DNA of 64,000 nt from Paraburkholderia rhizosphaerae. GTDB taxonomy: Bacteria; Pseudomonadota; Gammaproteobacteria; Burkholderiales; Burkholderiaceae. Shown in pieces: positions 50,151-59,329 of this stretch. The translations under genes and the position numbers were made by a program. Under the pieces are notes generated by a model. It did no database searches, had not been told where the DNA came from, and saw only the letters and a list, made by a program, of their open reading frames with translations. Positions within the stretch are counted from its first letter, which is position 1. The number at the start of each line of letters is the position of its first letter. Location: the NCBI RefSeq assembly GCF_004366595.1, contig NZ_SORE01000001.1, forward strand, positions 124,001 to 188,000. Direction: 5' to 3'.

Positions 50151-51284
50151 TCACGGTGCCTCAGCCATATTGCGTACCCAGATGCCGAAATTCTCGTTTT
50201 CGAACTCGTATGCCTCTCGGGGCGACTTGAGGACGATATTTTTCCCGGCGAGCCGCGCTAGCGCGCGTTGGACCTGAGTCGCGCCTAGTGCGCCGACGCC
50301 CAGTTTTTCCTTGAGCGCATTGAGCTTGTCGCGCGAGAACGGCCTGAAGGCCGGATTGCCCGCAATCTCCCGCACCAGCAGGCGTTCTAGCGCGCTTAAC
50401 GAATCCCAGGTGGTTTCGTGGCCCTCTGCGCCGGCCAGCTTGTCGAGTTGAAGCGCCACCGCAGCGTCAAAGGACATGCGTGGCTGCATCATCAACGTGA
50501 TCGCCACTTCGAGCAGCGGTTCCGGGCGGCAGTGAAAGCGCGCAAACGCGGCCTTGGCTTTTTGCAGATTGAGTTTGCGCGAGGTTGCCGCGGCAAACCG
50601 GGCTGCAACGAATTGCACGAACGCATCGTCCAGTAGCGGGAAGTCCTGTAAAGGGTTAGCCGCGGAATAGAGCGGCGCGCGCGTGTCCGTGAACACATGC
50701 CCGAGCTGCGTGCGCGAGGACCCGGTGAAGACAACGCGGAGCTTGTCCTTGTGCTTCGTTAGCGCCGTGCGCAGCGCACGCGCCACGTCTTCGCCTTCCT
50801 CGCTTCGCCCCAAAGACTGAGCTTCGTCCACCAGCAGCAGCACTGGCTTGCGCCGGGCGAGTCGACCGAGCATTTCGTCGAGCTGTAGTGCCGTGTTGGC
50901 TGCCGCGAGCTTCTTGTCGTCGCTCAGCTCGATCGCGCCTTCGATCGACGTACCGGCAATTTCCGCCTTGCCCTTTAACGATTTGACCGACGGCATCAAC
51001 CGGGCTTTCAGCTTCGTTGCAAGCGTATCGGGCTCCTGCGGCGACTGTAGTGCATGAACCAGCGCGGCGCCCGGCGCTTGTCGTGTTTGCCAAAGATCGG
51101 CATAGACAACCAGATAGCCCATCTGCTGAGCGGCTGGCGCCAGGTCCTGACGCAAAAACACCGTTTTCCCGGTGCGGCGCGGCGCAAAGATGGTCAGCGA
51201 TGTCAGGATGCCCGAGTTGAGCGCGCTCAGGTAAGCCTGCGCGAGTTCCGGGCGCGGGAAGTGCCACAGCTCAGTCAGTTTCAC
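50151..51284 (-). CDS. Stand-alone P-loop ATPase with C-terminal winged-helix region
   Basis: The 377-residue protein starts with GTG at 51284 (MKLTELWHFPR). It has Walker A in FAPRRTGKTVFLR, Walker B in PVLLLVDEAQSL, and a VFTGSSRT sensor-like motif. The C-terminal about 90 residues look like a winged helix. The layout is that of the archaeal-type AAA ATPase (PF01637-like) or STAND-like group. It lies between the SDH-like operon and soe genes, on the same strand, with its own palindromic promoter, so it looks like an insertion unrelated to sulfonate metabolism. The function is unknown. Confidence 0.8.
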   Translation of the reverse strand: MKLTELWHFPRPELAQAYLSALNSGILTSLTIFAPRRTGKTVFLRQDLAPAAQQMGYLVVYADLWQTRQAPGAALVHALQSPQEPDTLATKLKARLMPSVKSLKGKAEIAGTSIEGAIELSDDKKLAAANTALQLDEMLGRLARRKPVLLLVDEAQSLGRSEEGEDVARALRTALTKHKDKLRVVFTGSSRTQLGHVFTDTRAPLYSAANPLQDFPLLDDAFVQFVAARFAAATSRKLNLQKAKAAFARFHCRPEPLLEVAITLMMQPRMSFDAAVALQLDKLAGAEGHETTWDSLSALERLLVREIAGNPAFRPFSRDKLNALKEKLGVGALGATQVQRALARLAGKNIVLKSPREAYEFENENFGIWVRNMAEAP

Positions 51285-51290
51285 GGGATT

Positions 51291-51344
51291 ACACGAAATT
51301 ATCAGTGACTTGTGTAATTATACAGACCAGCGATAATTTCGTGT
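51291..51344. promoter_or_regulatory. 13-bp perfect inverted repeat upstream of the ATPase gene
   Basis: ACACGAAATTATC (51291-51303) and GATAATTTCGTGT (51332-51344) are exact reverse complements around a 28-bp spacer. The spacer contains a near-palindrome, TGTGTAATTATACA (51311-51324). The whole patch is AT-rich and begins six bases from the GTG start codon, suggesting an operator for an autoregulated promoter. Confidence 0.65.
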
Positions 51345-51422
51345 AGTGCAGCTGGCGCCTGCCGGTGCGTCGGGCCGGGATGCCCTGTCCTTCCGGGCGT
51401 ACCGGCGTCGCCTGTGGCCCGC

Positions 51423-52373
51423 TCAGGCCACCTGCCGATAGTAGAGATTCTGCGGGTGACGTGCCTCGGCAAAGAAGAACCACCGCTCCGCAACCAGCCC
51501 CGCATACTGAATCGCACACGCCGCGCATAACAGCACGGCCGACAGCGCAATGGGCCCCACACTGGCGCCCAGCGCGATCAGCACGAACGGCACCGGGAAC
51601 GCGGTGATCAGAAAAGTCCATTTGATTCGCTGAAGCGTTTGCGGCGTCTTGCCATGGAAGAACTCACGCAGATTGAACGCGCCCGCCGTGAAGCCCCGCG
51701 ATTTCTGCACGACCTTCGCCGCCCGAATGCCTGTCGCGCTTTGCACCGTCGATTTCGGCCGCAGGCGCGCATTGCGTCTGAGCGACGCGATACGCGCCAG
51801 CCCACCCGCAAGCGTCAATACGCAGGCGCTCACCGCCAGCCCCGGCACCAGCGCCGGCGCGGACCACGCGGCGCTGGCACTCGCCAGCGTGAAGCCCGAC
51901 GCGCAACCGAGCAGCACAAAATTCACCATCGTCAGCGGCGTCGCCCATTCCTGCAGGAAACGCAAACACGCGTAGATCATCGACGTGCAGACGAATAGCA
52001 CGCCGCTTGCGAGCACACCCAGCGCGCCGAGCGCGAGCGAATACGGCGCGTCGAACGCATGCGCGAGCCCATACGCGAACGCACAGGCCAGAAACACTGG
52101 CAACGCCAGACATTCGCGCGACAACCATGATGTGCGCCACATCGCAATCGCGCGCCACGCGCGCTCCGGATGCCCGAGGTGGAAAAACGATGCGAACAGG
52201 CCAAGCACGCCGAGCACGACCGACAACGCCGCGCCGACGATAAAGAACAGCTGCGCAGGCATCGCGATCAACCCAAGGTGGGCGGCAAGCTCGACGCCAA
52301 AGAGCGCGATCATCAAGCCCTGGCCCGCGCCGCACAACGTGGTCAGAAATACAACTGAAAATGCTGGATTCAT
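51423..52373 (-). CDS. soeC: Sulfite dehydrogenase (quinone) membrane subunit, DmsC/SoeC-like
   Basis: The 316-residue protein has eight or so transmembrane helices and the DmsC-family architecture (LFASFFHLGHPERAWRAI motif with conserved His, pattern FHLGHPERAW). It should take electrons from SoeB to the quinone pool. It follows soeB and soeA on the same strand, and its size is close to the SoeC of sulfur-oxidising bacteria. DmsC proteins also anchor other enzymes, so the assignment depends on SoeA. Confidence 0.75.
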   Translation of the reverse strand: MNPAFSVVFLTTLCGAGQGLMIALFGVELAAHLGLIAMPAQLFFIVGAALSVVLGVLGLFASFFHLGHPERAWRAIAMWRTSWLSRECLALPVFLACAFAYGLAHAFDAPYSLALGALGVLASGVLFVCTSMIYACLRFLQEWATPLTMVNFVLLGCASGFTLASASAAWSAPALVPGLAVSACVLTLAGGLARIASLRRNARLRPKSTVQSATGIRAAKVVQKSRGFTAGAFNLREFFHGKTPQTLQRIKWTFLITAFPVPFVLIALGASVGPIALSAVLLCAACAIQYAGLVAERWFFFAEARHPQNLYYRQVA

Positions 52374-52429
52374 CGTACAGGTCCCCCAATCCTTTTGTTA
52401 GCGTGTTGCATCACGCGCTCATTCAGCCA

Positions 52430-53167
52430 CTACACGCGCGTCGCCATCGACGCGAGATCGACAAGCCCCTGTTCGAGCGCCCCCGCAGGCGTCCCGTCGG
52501 CTACGCTTGCGTCACCCGAGCCGCACGAGCACGACCCGCTGCCGCACGCAGTCGTCTTCTGCCGCGGCAGATAGTGATTCGCCGGACGCGTGCCCCACTC
52601 CGGCATCAGCTGATACCCGCCGCGTTCGCGGATCGCCTTCGACACCACCGACTCAGGATCGTGAATATCGCCAAAGAGCCGCGCCGATGTCGGGCAAGCA
52701 AGCACGCAGGCCGGCTTGCGGTCGCGTTCAGACAGGTTCTCGTTGTGAATACGGTCCGCGCACAGTGTGCATTTGGTCATTTCCTTGCGGTCTTCGTCGA
52801 GCTCGCGTGCGCCGTATGGGCACGCCCATGCGCAGTACTTGCAGCCGATGCACCGGTCGAAATCGACCAGCACGAGGCCGTCTTCCTTGCGCTTGTAGCT
52901 TGCCCCGGTCGGACAGACGGGCACGCACGGCGGGTCCTCGCAGTGCAGGCACGACTTCGGAAAGTGGATCGTATCGGCGAGCGGAAACTCGCCGGCCTCG
53001 AACGTCTGCACACGGTTGAAGAATGTGCCGGACGGATCGGCGTCATACGGTCGCGCATCCGACAGGCTGCCCGCCTCGCCGGACGTGTTCCATTCCTTGC
53101 AGCTCGTCACGCATGCGTGGCATCCCACGCAGACGTTCAGATCGATTACGAGCGCCATCTGGGTCAT
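52430..53167 (-). CDS. soeB: Sulfite dehydrogenase iron-sulfur subunit, DmsB/SoeB-like
   Basis: The 245-residue ferredoxin-type protein has four [4Fe-4S] clusters (CVGCHACVTSC, CLHCEDPPCVPVCP, CIGCKYCAWACP, CTLCADR with CVLACP). The ATG at 53167 (MTQMALVID) lies 10 bases after the soeA stop. It ends in an odd Cys/Ser/Gly tail, ACGSGSCSCGSGDAS, beyond the usual family end. It passes electrons from the molybdenum subunit to the membrane subunit on the cytoplasmic side. Confidence 0.8.
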   Translation of the reverse strand: MTQMALVIDLNVCVGCHACVTSCKEWNTSGEAGSLSDARPYDADPSGTFFNRVQTFEAGEFPLADTIHFPKSCLHCEDPPCVPVCPTGASYKRKEDGLVLVDFDRCIGCKYCAWACPYGARELDEDRKEMTKCTLCADRIHNENLSERDRKPACVLACPTSARLFGDIHDPESVVSKAIRERGGYQLMPEWGTRPANHYLPRQKTTACGSGSCSCGSGDASVADGTPAGALEQGLVDLASMATRV

Positions 53168-53177
53168 CGGGGGTTCC

Positions 53178-56126
53178 TCATCCAATATCTTTCGAAGGCT
53201 TGGCCGAGCGGCGCAAACGTGCCGCGAACTCGCCACGTCCCGCGAAATAGGTCTGCACGATGCGCTTCAATGTGCCGACCGAACCGGGCAACGGTGGCAT
53301 CGGCGCGAACTGCGGCAGTGTGTGATCCGCGTCCGCCTCAGCCGGATAGACGCGCACGCGCACGTCGTACCACGCGGCCTGGCCAGTGATCGGATCGGAG
53401 TTCGAGATACGCGCGGGCCCCTGCGCGCCCGCCGCGCGACTGGCGTCCGGCAGTTCGTCGGTGATCAGGTGATTCAGCAGGAAGCCACGCTGCGATTCGT
53501 TCGCGTCCAGGCCCAGATTCCACGCGCCCGCCGCCTTACCGATCGCATTCCACGTCCATACCGTGCCCGGCTCGACCGCTTCGCTATAGCGCGCCATACA
53601 GCGCACCTTGCCCCATTGCGATTCGACATAGATCCAGCCGCCGTCCTCGATGCCCTGCTCGCTCGCCATGCGCGGATTCATGAACAGATAGTTTTCGCCG
53701 TGAATCTGCCGCAGCCACGCGTTCTGCGAGTCCCACGAGTGATACATCGCCATCGGCCGTTGCGTAACCGCCGCGAGTGGATAGCGCGCGAGATCCGTCG
53801 TGTCTCGTTCGAGCGGTTCGTACCAGAACGGCAGCGGGTCGAAGTAGCGCTCGACGCGTGCGCGCAGATGCGCGGGCGGTTGACGTCCTTTCGTTTTGCC
53901 CTGCGCGGCAAGCCGGAACTTCTGCATCACATCCGAGTAGAGCGCGATCACAATCGGCTCCGGAAACTTGCGAAAGCCCTTTTCGACTGCGAATTGCAGA
54001 TACGGACCGTTCTGGCCGCGCATGTACTGCAGCGTCTCGGGCAACGTGTAGTGGAACACGCAGTTGTGTTTTGCGTATTCGTCCCATTGCCGCGGGTTCG
54101 GCTTGCCGACCAGCGCATCGGTGCCATCCTCGCCTCGCCAGCCGATCAGGAAGCCGACGCCCGAGCCGGGCGCCGTTTCATGACCGATGATGAACTCCGG
54201 ATAGTCGCGATACTTGCGCGTGCCGTCCGGCTTCGTGAACGCCGGCAACTTGAGCCGGCTGCCGAGTTCGATCAGCACTTCCTGGAACGGCCGGCACTCG
54301 CCGGTCGGCGGTACCACGGGCACGCGCACCGAGTCGACCGGTCCGTCGAATTCGGAGATCGGCCGGTCGAGCATCGACATCGCATCGTGGCGCTCGAGAT
54401 ACGTCGTGTCCGGCAGGATCAGATCCGCAAACGCGGTCATCTCCGACTGGAATGCATCGCACACGACGATAAACGGAATCTTGTACTCGCCGTTGTCGTG
54501 CTTGTCGGCGAGCATCTTGCGCACTTCGACGGTGTTCATCGACGAGTTCCATGCCATGTTGGCCATGAAGATCATCAGCGTATCGATCGGGTACGGGTCG
54601 CCGCGCCACGCGTTCGTGATCACGCTATGCATCAGGCCGTGCACCGCGAGTGGGTACTCCCACGAAAACGCCTTGTCGATACGCACCGGCGCGCCGTTCT
54701 CGTCGATGAACAGGTCTTCCGGCGCGGCCGGCCAGCCGAGCGGTCCGGTCGCGAGCGGCGTGTTCGGCTTGACCGCGTCCGGGGTATTCGGCGGTTTGGC
54801 GGACGGCGGCACCGCGCGCGGGAACGGCGACTTGTGGCGAAAGCCGCCGGGCCGGTCGATCGTGCCGAGCAGCGACATCAGCACCGCCAGCGCGCGGATC
54901 GACTGAAACCCGTTTGAATGTGCAGCGAGACCGCGCATGGCGTGAAATGCGATCGGGTTGCCGGTCATGGTGTCGTGCGTTTCGCCCCACGCGTCGGTCC
55001 AGCGAATCGGCAGCGTGATCTTGTGATCGCGCGCGGTATCGGCCATCTCGCGTGCAAGACGCCGGATCGTGTCGGCGGAAATGCCAGTAATTTGCGCCGC
55101 CCACTCGGGCGTGCACTCCGCGGCGCGTTCGCGCAGCAGCGCGAACGACGGTGTGACCGGCGTGCCATCTTCGAGCGTATAGCGGCCATCGAGCGCGGGC
55201 GTCGCGCCGGGCGTGTGGTGCAGCACCGCGCGCTGGTTTGCGTTATCCCACCACAGATGGTTCTGCGGAAACAGAGGATTGCTTTCGCGTGCATCGCCGT
55301 CGTGCACGAACAGGCCGAATTCGTCGCTTTGCTCATTCATGTTCAGCAGTTCGGCCGCGTTCGTATAGCGCGCGACGAACTCGCGATCGAAGCTGTCGGT
55401 CGCGAGCAGTTCGTGAATCAGCGCCATGAAGAGTGCGCCATCGGTGCCGGGGCGGATCGGCACCCACTCATCGGCAATCGCCGCATAGCCGGTACGCACC
55501 GGATTGATCGCGATGAAACGGCCGCCCGCGCGCTTGAACTTCGAAATCGCGATCTTCAGCGGATTCGAATGGTGATCTTCGGCGGTGCCGATCATCAGGA
55601 ACAGCTTCGCGCGGTCGAGGTCGGGGCCGCCGAATTCCCAGAACGAACCGCCGATCGTGTAGATCATGCCGGCCGCCATGTTGGCCGAGCAGAAGCCGCC
55701 GTGCGCCGCGTAGTTCGGCGTGCCGTACTGCTTTGCGAAGAGGCCGGTCAGCGCTTGCATCTGGTCGCGCCCGGTGAATAGCGCGAACTGCTTCGGATCG
55801 GTCGCGCGCAAGTGCGCAAGACGCTTTTCGAGGGTCGCCAACGCGACGTCCCACGACACCGGCTCGAACTGCGCGGTGCCGCGCTCCGCATTCGCCTTGC
55901 GCATCAGCGGCTGGGTCAGGCGCGCCGGCGAATACTGCTTCATGATGCCCGACGAGCCCTTTGCGCAGATCACACCCTGATTCAGCGGATGCTCGGGGTT
56001 GCCGTCGATATAGCGAACCTCGCCGTCACGCAGATGCACGCGGATGCCGCACCGGCACGCGCACATGTAGCAGGTCGTGGTCTTGACTTCGAGTTGCTCG
56101 TTTTGCGTACGCGCGCGATGTTCCAT
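53178..56126 (-). CDS. soeA: Sulfite dehydrogenase (quinone) molybdopterin subunit, SoeA-like
   Basis: The 982-residue DMSO-reductase-family enzyme has no Tat signal, so it is cytoplasmic. The N-terminal [4Fe-4S] motif is C19, C22, C26 and C54, and the likely Mo-ligand cysteine is C146 in HGGFCSANM. Length and N-terminus fit SoeA, which oxidises sulfite to sulfate in the cytoplasm. Related enzymes (polysulfide/thiosulfate reductases) cannot be fully excluded. The ATG at 56126 has an AGG eight bases upstream. It heads the soeA-soeB-soeC operon, and sulfite is made by SuyAB in the same island. Confidence 0.8.
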   Translation of the reverse strand: MEHRARTQNEQLEVKTTTCYMCACRCGIRVHLRDGEVRYIDGNPEHPLNQGVICAKGSSGIMKQYSPARLTQPLMRKANAERGTAQFEPVSWDVALATLEKRLAHLRATDPKQFALFTGRDQMQALTGLFAKQYGTPNYAAHGGFCSANMAAGMIYTIGGSFWEFGGPDLDRAKLFLMIGTAEDHHSNPLKIAISKFKRAGGRFIAINPVRTGYAAIADEWVPIRPGTDGALFMALIHELLATDSFDREFVARYTNAAELLNMNEQSDEFGLFVHDGDARESNPLFPQNHLWWDNANQRAVLHHTPGATPALDGRYTLEDGTPVTPSFALLRERAAECTPEWAAQITGISADTIRRLAREMADTARDHKITLPIRWTDAWGETHDTMTGNPIAFHAMRGLAAHSNGFQSIRALAVLMSLLGTIDRPGGFRHKSPFPRAVPPSAKPPNTPDAVKPNTPLATGPLGWPAAPEDLFIDENGAPVRIDKAFSWEYPLAVHGLMHSVITNAWRGDPYPIDTLMIFMANMAWNSSMNTVEVRKMLADKHDNGEYKIPFIVVCDAFQSEMTAFADLILPDTTYLERHDAMSMLDRPISEFDGPVDSVRVPVVPPTGECRPFQEVLIELGSRLKLPAFTKPDGTRKYRDYPEFIIGHETAPGSGVGFLIGWRGEDGTDALVGKPNPRQWDEYAKHNCVFHYTLPETLQYMRGQNGPYLQFAVEKGFRKFPEPIVIALYSDVMQKFRLAAQGKTKGRQPPAHLRARVERYFDPLPFWYEPLERDTTDLARYPLAAVTQRPMAMYHSWDSQNAWLRQIHGENYLFMNPRMASEQGIEDGGWIYVESQWGKVRCMARYSEAVEPGTVWTWNAIGKAAGAWNLGLDANESQRGFLLNHLITDELPDASRAAGAQGPARISNSDPITGQAAWYDVRVRVYPAEADADHTLPQFAPMPPLPGSVGTLKRIVQTYFAGRGEFAARLRRSAKPSKDIG

Positions 56127-56378
56127 GCTTGCCTCATTACCTCGCAATGTCCATCCGAAATACCAGACGAGAGTCTGAATTTCATCGTAGAGGCGTTATA
56201 AGCAAATGAAAAATCGTTATTTCGAATCGATTGTATCGACGCGACTGATAGTTTTCAGCGAAGCCCTGAAACGCCCACCCGACAAGCCGATACGGGCGAA
56301 TCACCCCCGAAAATCCTCACCTTTTCGAGGATCGGACGCGAAGCATGGAAAGGAATTTGAATGGTTTCGCAGCGCGTG

Positions 56379-57494
56379 TCACGCGCTGAGCAAATAGCCC
56401 GTGCGTGTCGGCTGTGTGCCCGTCACGCGGCCAAGCGCCGCGCCGGCCGTTACGAAACGGATTGCGCGCCGCATATACAGCACGCCATCGTTACGGCTGA
56501 CGATCGTTGTGGTCGCATCGGTCAGCGGATCGACGATATCGAACAGTGCATCGCCCGCGCGCACCGTCGCGCCAACTTCGGCACGATGCACAAGAATTCC
56601 GCTTACCGGGGCGACCAGTTGCTCGCTGCCCGCAAGCGGCGTCGCGGGCATCGGCAAATCGGGCAACGGCTTCGGATCGCCGTGCAATGCGCGGCGCCAG
56701 ATCAGGTAGTCGATTAGTGCATCGGCGTCCTGCTGCGCGACTTCATACGACACATCGCGCTGGCCGCGACATTCGACCGTCACCGCGAAGGTGCCGATAC
56801 TGACCGGCTTACTGGCTGGCAACGACTGCTGCAATTGATGCCAGAAGAGACTGTGCGCTTCATCGAATGACTGGCCGCCGGAATCGTTCGCGAGCATCGA
56901 CGCGCGCGAGCCGAGATAGCGCGCAAGCGGCTCGAATTCAGGCCAGCCGGTTTCGTTCGTATAGATATGCATCGCGGCCTCCTGCGAGCAATGCAGGTCG
57001 ATCACGAGGTCCGCATCGTATGACAGTTTGAGCAACTCATGCTGCAACGATTCGAACTCGTTCCGCGGGGTGCGGAATTCGAGCTCGTCGCGCATCAATT
57101 GGCGGACAAGGCGGCGGTTTTCGAGCGGATCGGCGCCGAGCGCATCTTTCGCACGATCGATCACGCGATCGAACGGCAAAAAATGGCGATTGAAGTTCTT
57201 GCCGCTATCGAGTTCGAAACGGCCGACGAACTGACCCAGCACGTATTGCGAGAGTCCTATCGGATTGGCCACCGGCACGAGCACGACTTGCGCAGCGAGC
57301 GCGTGTTGCGCTTCCAGTTCGAGCAGGCGGCGCTTCAGTAACACCGCGGTCAGCATCGCCGGCGTTTCATCCGCATGCAACGACGCCTGAATGAAGACTT
57401 TCTGGTCGCTGTGCGCCGGTCCGAAACGAAACACCGTCAATTCACGGCGCGTGCCGATCGCAGACGATACAAGCGGAATCGATTGCTGGTTCAT
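56379..57494 (-). CDS. M14-family succinylglutamate desuccinylase/aspartoacylase-like deacylase
   Basis: The 371-residue metallo-hydrolase has zinc-ligand segments QASLHADE and DLHCSQEAA and a TVECRGQRD stretch. The C-terminal about 90 residues resemble a lipoyl/biotinyl-type beta-barrel (VAPVSGILVHRAEVGATVRAGD in outline). Family members remove an acyl group from N-acyl amino acids or similar amides. It lies 85 bp after the ProP-type MFS gene on the same strand, suggesting import then deacylation. The substrate is unknown. Confidence 0.82.
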   Translation of the reverse strand: MNQQSIPLVSSAIGTRRELTVFRFGPAHSDQKVFIQASLHADETPAMLTAVLLKRRLLELEAQHALAAQVVLVPVANPIGLSQYVLGQFVGRFELDSGKNFNRHFLPFDRVIDRAKDALGADPLENRRLVRQLMRDELEFRTPRNEFESLQHELLKLSYDADLVIDLHCSQEAAMHIYTNETGWPEFEPLARYLGSRASMLANDSGGQSFDEAHSLFWHQLQQSLPASKPVSIGTFAVTVECRGQRDVSYEVAQQDADALIDYLIWRRALHGDPKPLPDLPMPATPLAGSEQLVAPVSGILVHRAEVGATVRAGDALFDIVDPLTDATTTIVSRNDGVLYMRRAIRFVTAGAALGRVTGTQPTRTGYLLSA

Positions 57495-57579
57495 GTAGCG
57501 CTGCCGATCAGATAAAGGTCGGCGTCATGCTACGGCGGTTCCGCTATTAAGTCACGATGCTTCCCGAAAAGCCTCACCG

Positions 57580-59001
57580 TTACGCGTTTGCCTTCGTCGG
57601 ATACGCGCCGCCTGCGTCGTCGTCGCGCCGCCGGATCGCCGCAGCTCCAGCGGACTGGTTTGCCGCGACGGTGCCGGGAATCTCGCGGCCGCGCAGCGAG
57701 CAGCCGGCAGTTTCCTTGACGAACAACAGTGCGACCATCCCGACCACGCATGCGGCCATCATGTAGTACGCGGGAATCAGTGTGATGCCGGTGTGCGCGA
57801 TCAGCCAGTCGCTGGCCATCGGTGCGGTGCCGCCGAACAGTGACGTCGATACGTTGTATGCAATCGCCATCCCTGCATAGCGAGCCTGCGTCGGGAACAT
57901 CGCGGGAAACATCGCTGAAATGCTCGCCAGTTGCGGTACGTACAACAGGCCGAGCACCGCGAAGCCGATCAGCGCACCGGTCGTGCCATGCGACATCAAC
58001 GTAAACATCGGCACCGCGAATACGAACAGGCCAACCAGCGAGATCCACCATACGTTTTTGCGGCCGATGCGATCCGACAGTGCGCCCGAAAACGGCAGCA
58101 GCACCATCATCGACAGCATGCCGATCAGCGGCACGAGCAACGACATGTTGTCGCTCATATGCAGTTGCGTCTTCATGAACGTCGGCATGTACGCGAGCAG
58201 CACGTAGTTGACTACGTTCAGCGCGATCACGAGTCCGCCCAGCAGCAGCATCGGCTTCCAGAATTGCACGACCAGCTGCTTGAGCGGCAGACCGGTGCGC
58301 TCTTCGTGATGCGCTGCTTCCGCGACCTCGCGGAACACCGGCGTATCTTCGAGGCGAATCCGCAGATAGAGCCCGATCATCCCGAGCGGCGCGGCCACGA
58401 GGAACGGCAACCGCCAGCCCCATGCGTGCATCGTATCGCTGCCGAGCGCGAGCGAGCAGCCGAGCATCAGGAACGCACCTAGCGAGAAACCCGCGAGCGT
58501 GCCGAATTCAAGGAAGCTGCCGCACAGTCCGCGCCGGTGGTCCGGCGAATATTCGGCCATAAAGGTTGCCGCGCCGCCGTACTCGCCACCTGTCGAAAAA
58601 CCTTGAATCATCCGCAGCACGATCAGCAGTGCCGGCGCCCACCAGCCGATCCGCTCGTATGACGGCAGCAGGCCGACGCACAGCGTGGCGACCGACATCA
58701 GGATGATGGTCAGCGACAGCACGTGCTTGCGCCCGACGCGATCGCCTACCGGTCCCCAGAACAGGCCGCCCAACGGCCGCACGAGGAACGAAATGGCGAA
58801 CGTCGCGAGCGCGAACAACGTCGCTTGAGCCGTACTGCCAGGAAAAAGTGCGGCCGACACATAGGTCAAACCGTAGCTATAGATACCGTAATCGAACCAC
58901 TCGGTGGCATTGCCCATCGCCGACGCGGCAATCGCACGCCGCAGCGAACAGCGAGGCTTCGGTGGAGCGGTATCTTCCATCAATGGTTGCGCGTAGCTCA
59001 T
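57580..59001 (-). CDS. MFS transporter, metabolite:H+ symporter (MHS/ProP-like)
   Basis: The 473-residue carrier has twelve helices. It has the MHS N-terminus (IAASAMGNATEWFDYGIYSYGL, core GNATEWFDYGIY), GDRVGRKHVL loop 2-3 and RMIQGFSTGGEYGGAATFM after helix 4. Relatives import proline, betaine, shikimate, citrate and 2-oxoglutarate. The C-terminal 40 residues are hydrophilic and Ala/Arg/Asp-rich. It likely feeds the deacylase encoded next. Confidence 0.87.
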   Translation of the reverse strand: MSYAQPLMEDTAPPKPRCSLRRAIAASAMGNATEWFDYGIYSYGLTYVSAALFPGSTAQATLFALATFAISFLVRPLGGLFWGPVGDRVGRKHVLSLTIILMSVATLCVGLLPSYERIGWWAPALLIVLRMIQGFSTGGEYGGAATFMAEYSPDHRRGLCGSFLEFGTLAGFSLGAFLMLGCSLALGSDTMHAWGWRLPFLVAAPLGMIGLYLRIRLEDTPVFREVAEAAHHEERTGLPLKQLVVQFWKPMLLLGGLVIALNVVNYVLLAYMPTFMKTQLHMSDNMSLLVPLIGMLSMMVLLPFSGALSDRIGRKNVWWISLVGLFVFAVPMFTLMSHGTTGALIGFAVLGLLYVPQLASISAMFPAMFPTQARYAGMAIAYNVSTSLFGGTAPMASDWLIAHTGITLIPAYYMMAACVVGMVALLFVKETAGCSLRGREIPGTVAANQSAGAAAIRRRDDDAGGAYPTKANA

Positions 59002-59329
59002 TGATCGTCATCCGTAGAACGTGAACCGGCCGGTGCCGCACAGGACATCGGGCTGTGATTCACGATACAGATCACCAAATTAATCTCAGGTGTTCCAGGA
59101 CAATCGGCGCGCTGGGGTTTTCCCGCACATGCGGCCCGCTAACCACGCCGGTGCGGCGACGCCGCACCTTGGTGCAGCGTGCGTGCATAAGGGTGCGAGT
59201 TGCTGCGTAACGTGTTTTACCGCGCATGCAGCAGCAACGTGCAATGCCAGAATCGCAAGGGTTTTTCCGGAGCGTCGATCAGCACGACAATCCGCCGGCT
59301 GGCCACTCCTTTGCGAACGGAAACGTCCA
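59002..59329. promoter_or_regulatory. Intergenic region of divergent MFS and glycosidase-like genes
   Basis: No gene is supported in these 328 bases. A hairpin GGTGCGGC-GAC-GCCGCACC lies at 59150-59168. AT-rich patches near 59060-59095 could hold the MFS promoter. A frame open through this region into the glycosidase gene lacks any secretion signal at its start and is not taken. Confidence 0.5.

Noticed and set aside
53016..54917. 633-codon plus-strand frame antisense to soeA
   Set aside because: Arg-rich composition without motif. SoeA on the other strand is complete.
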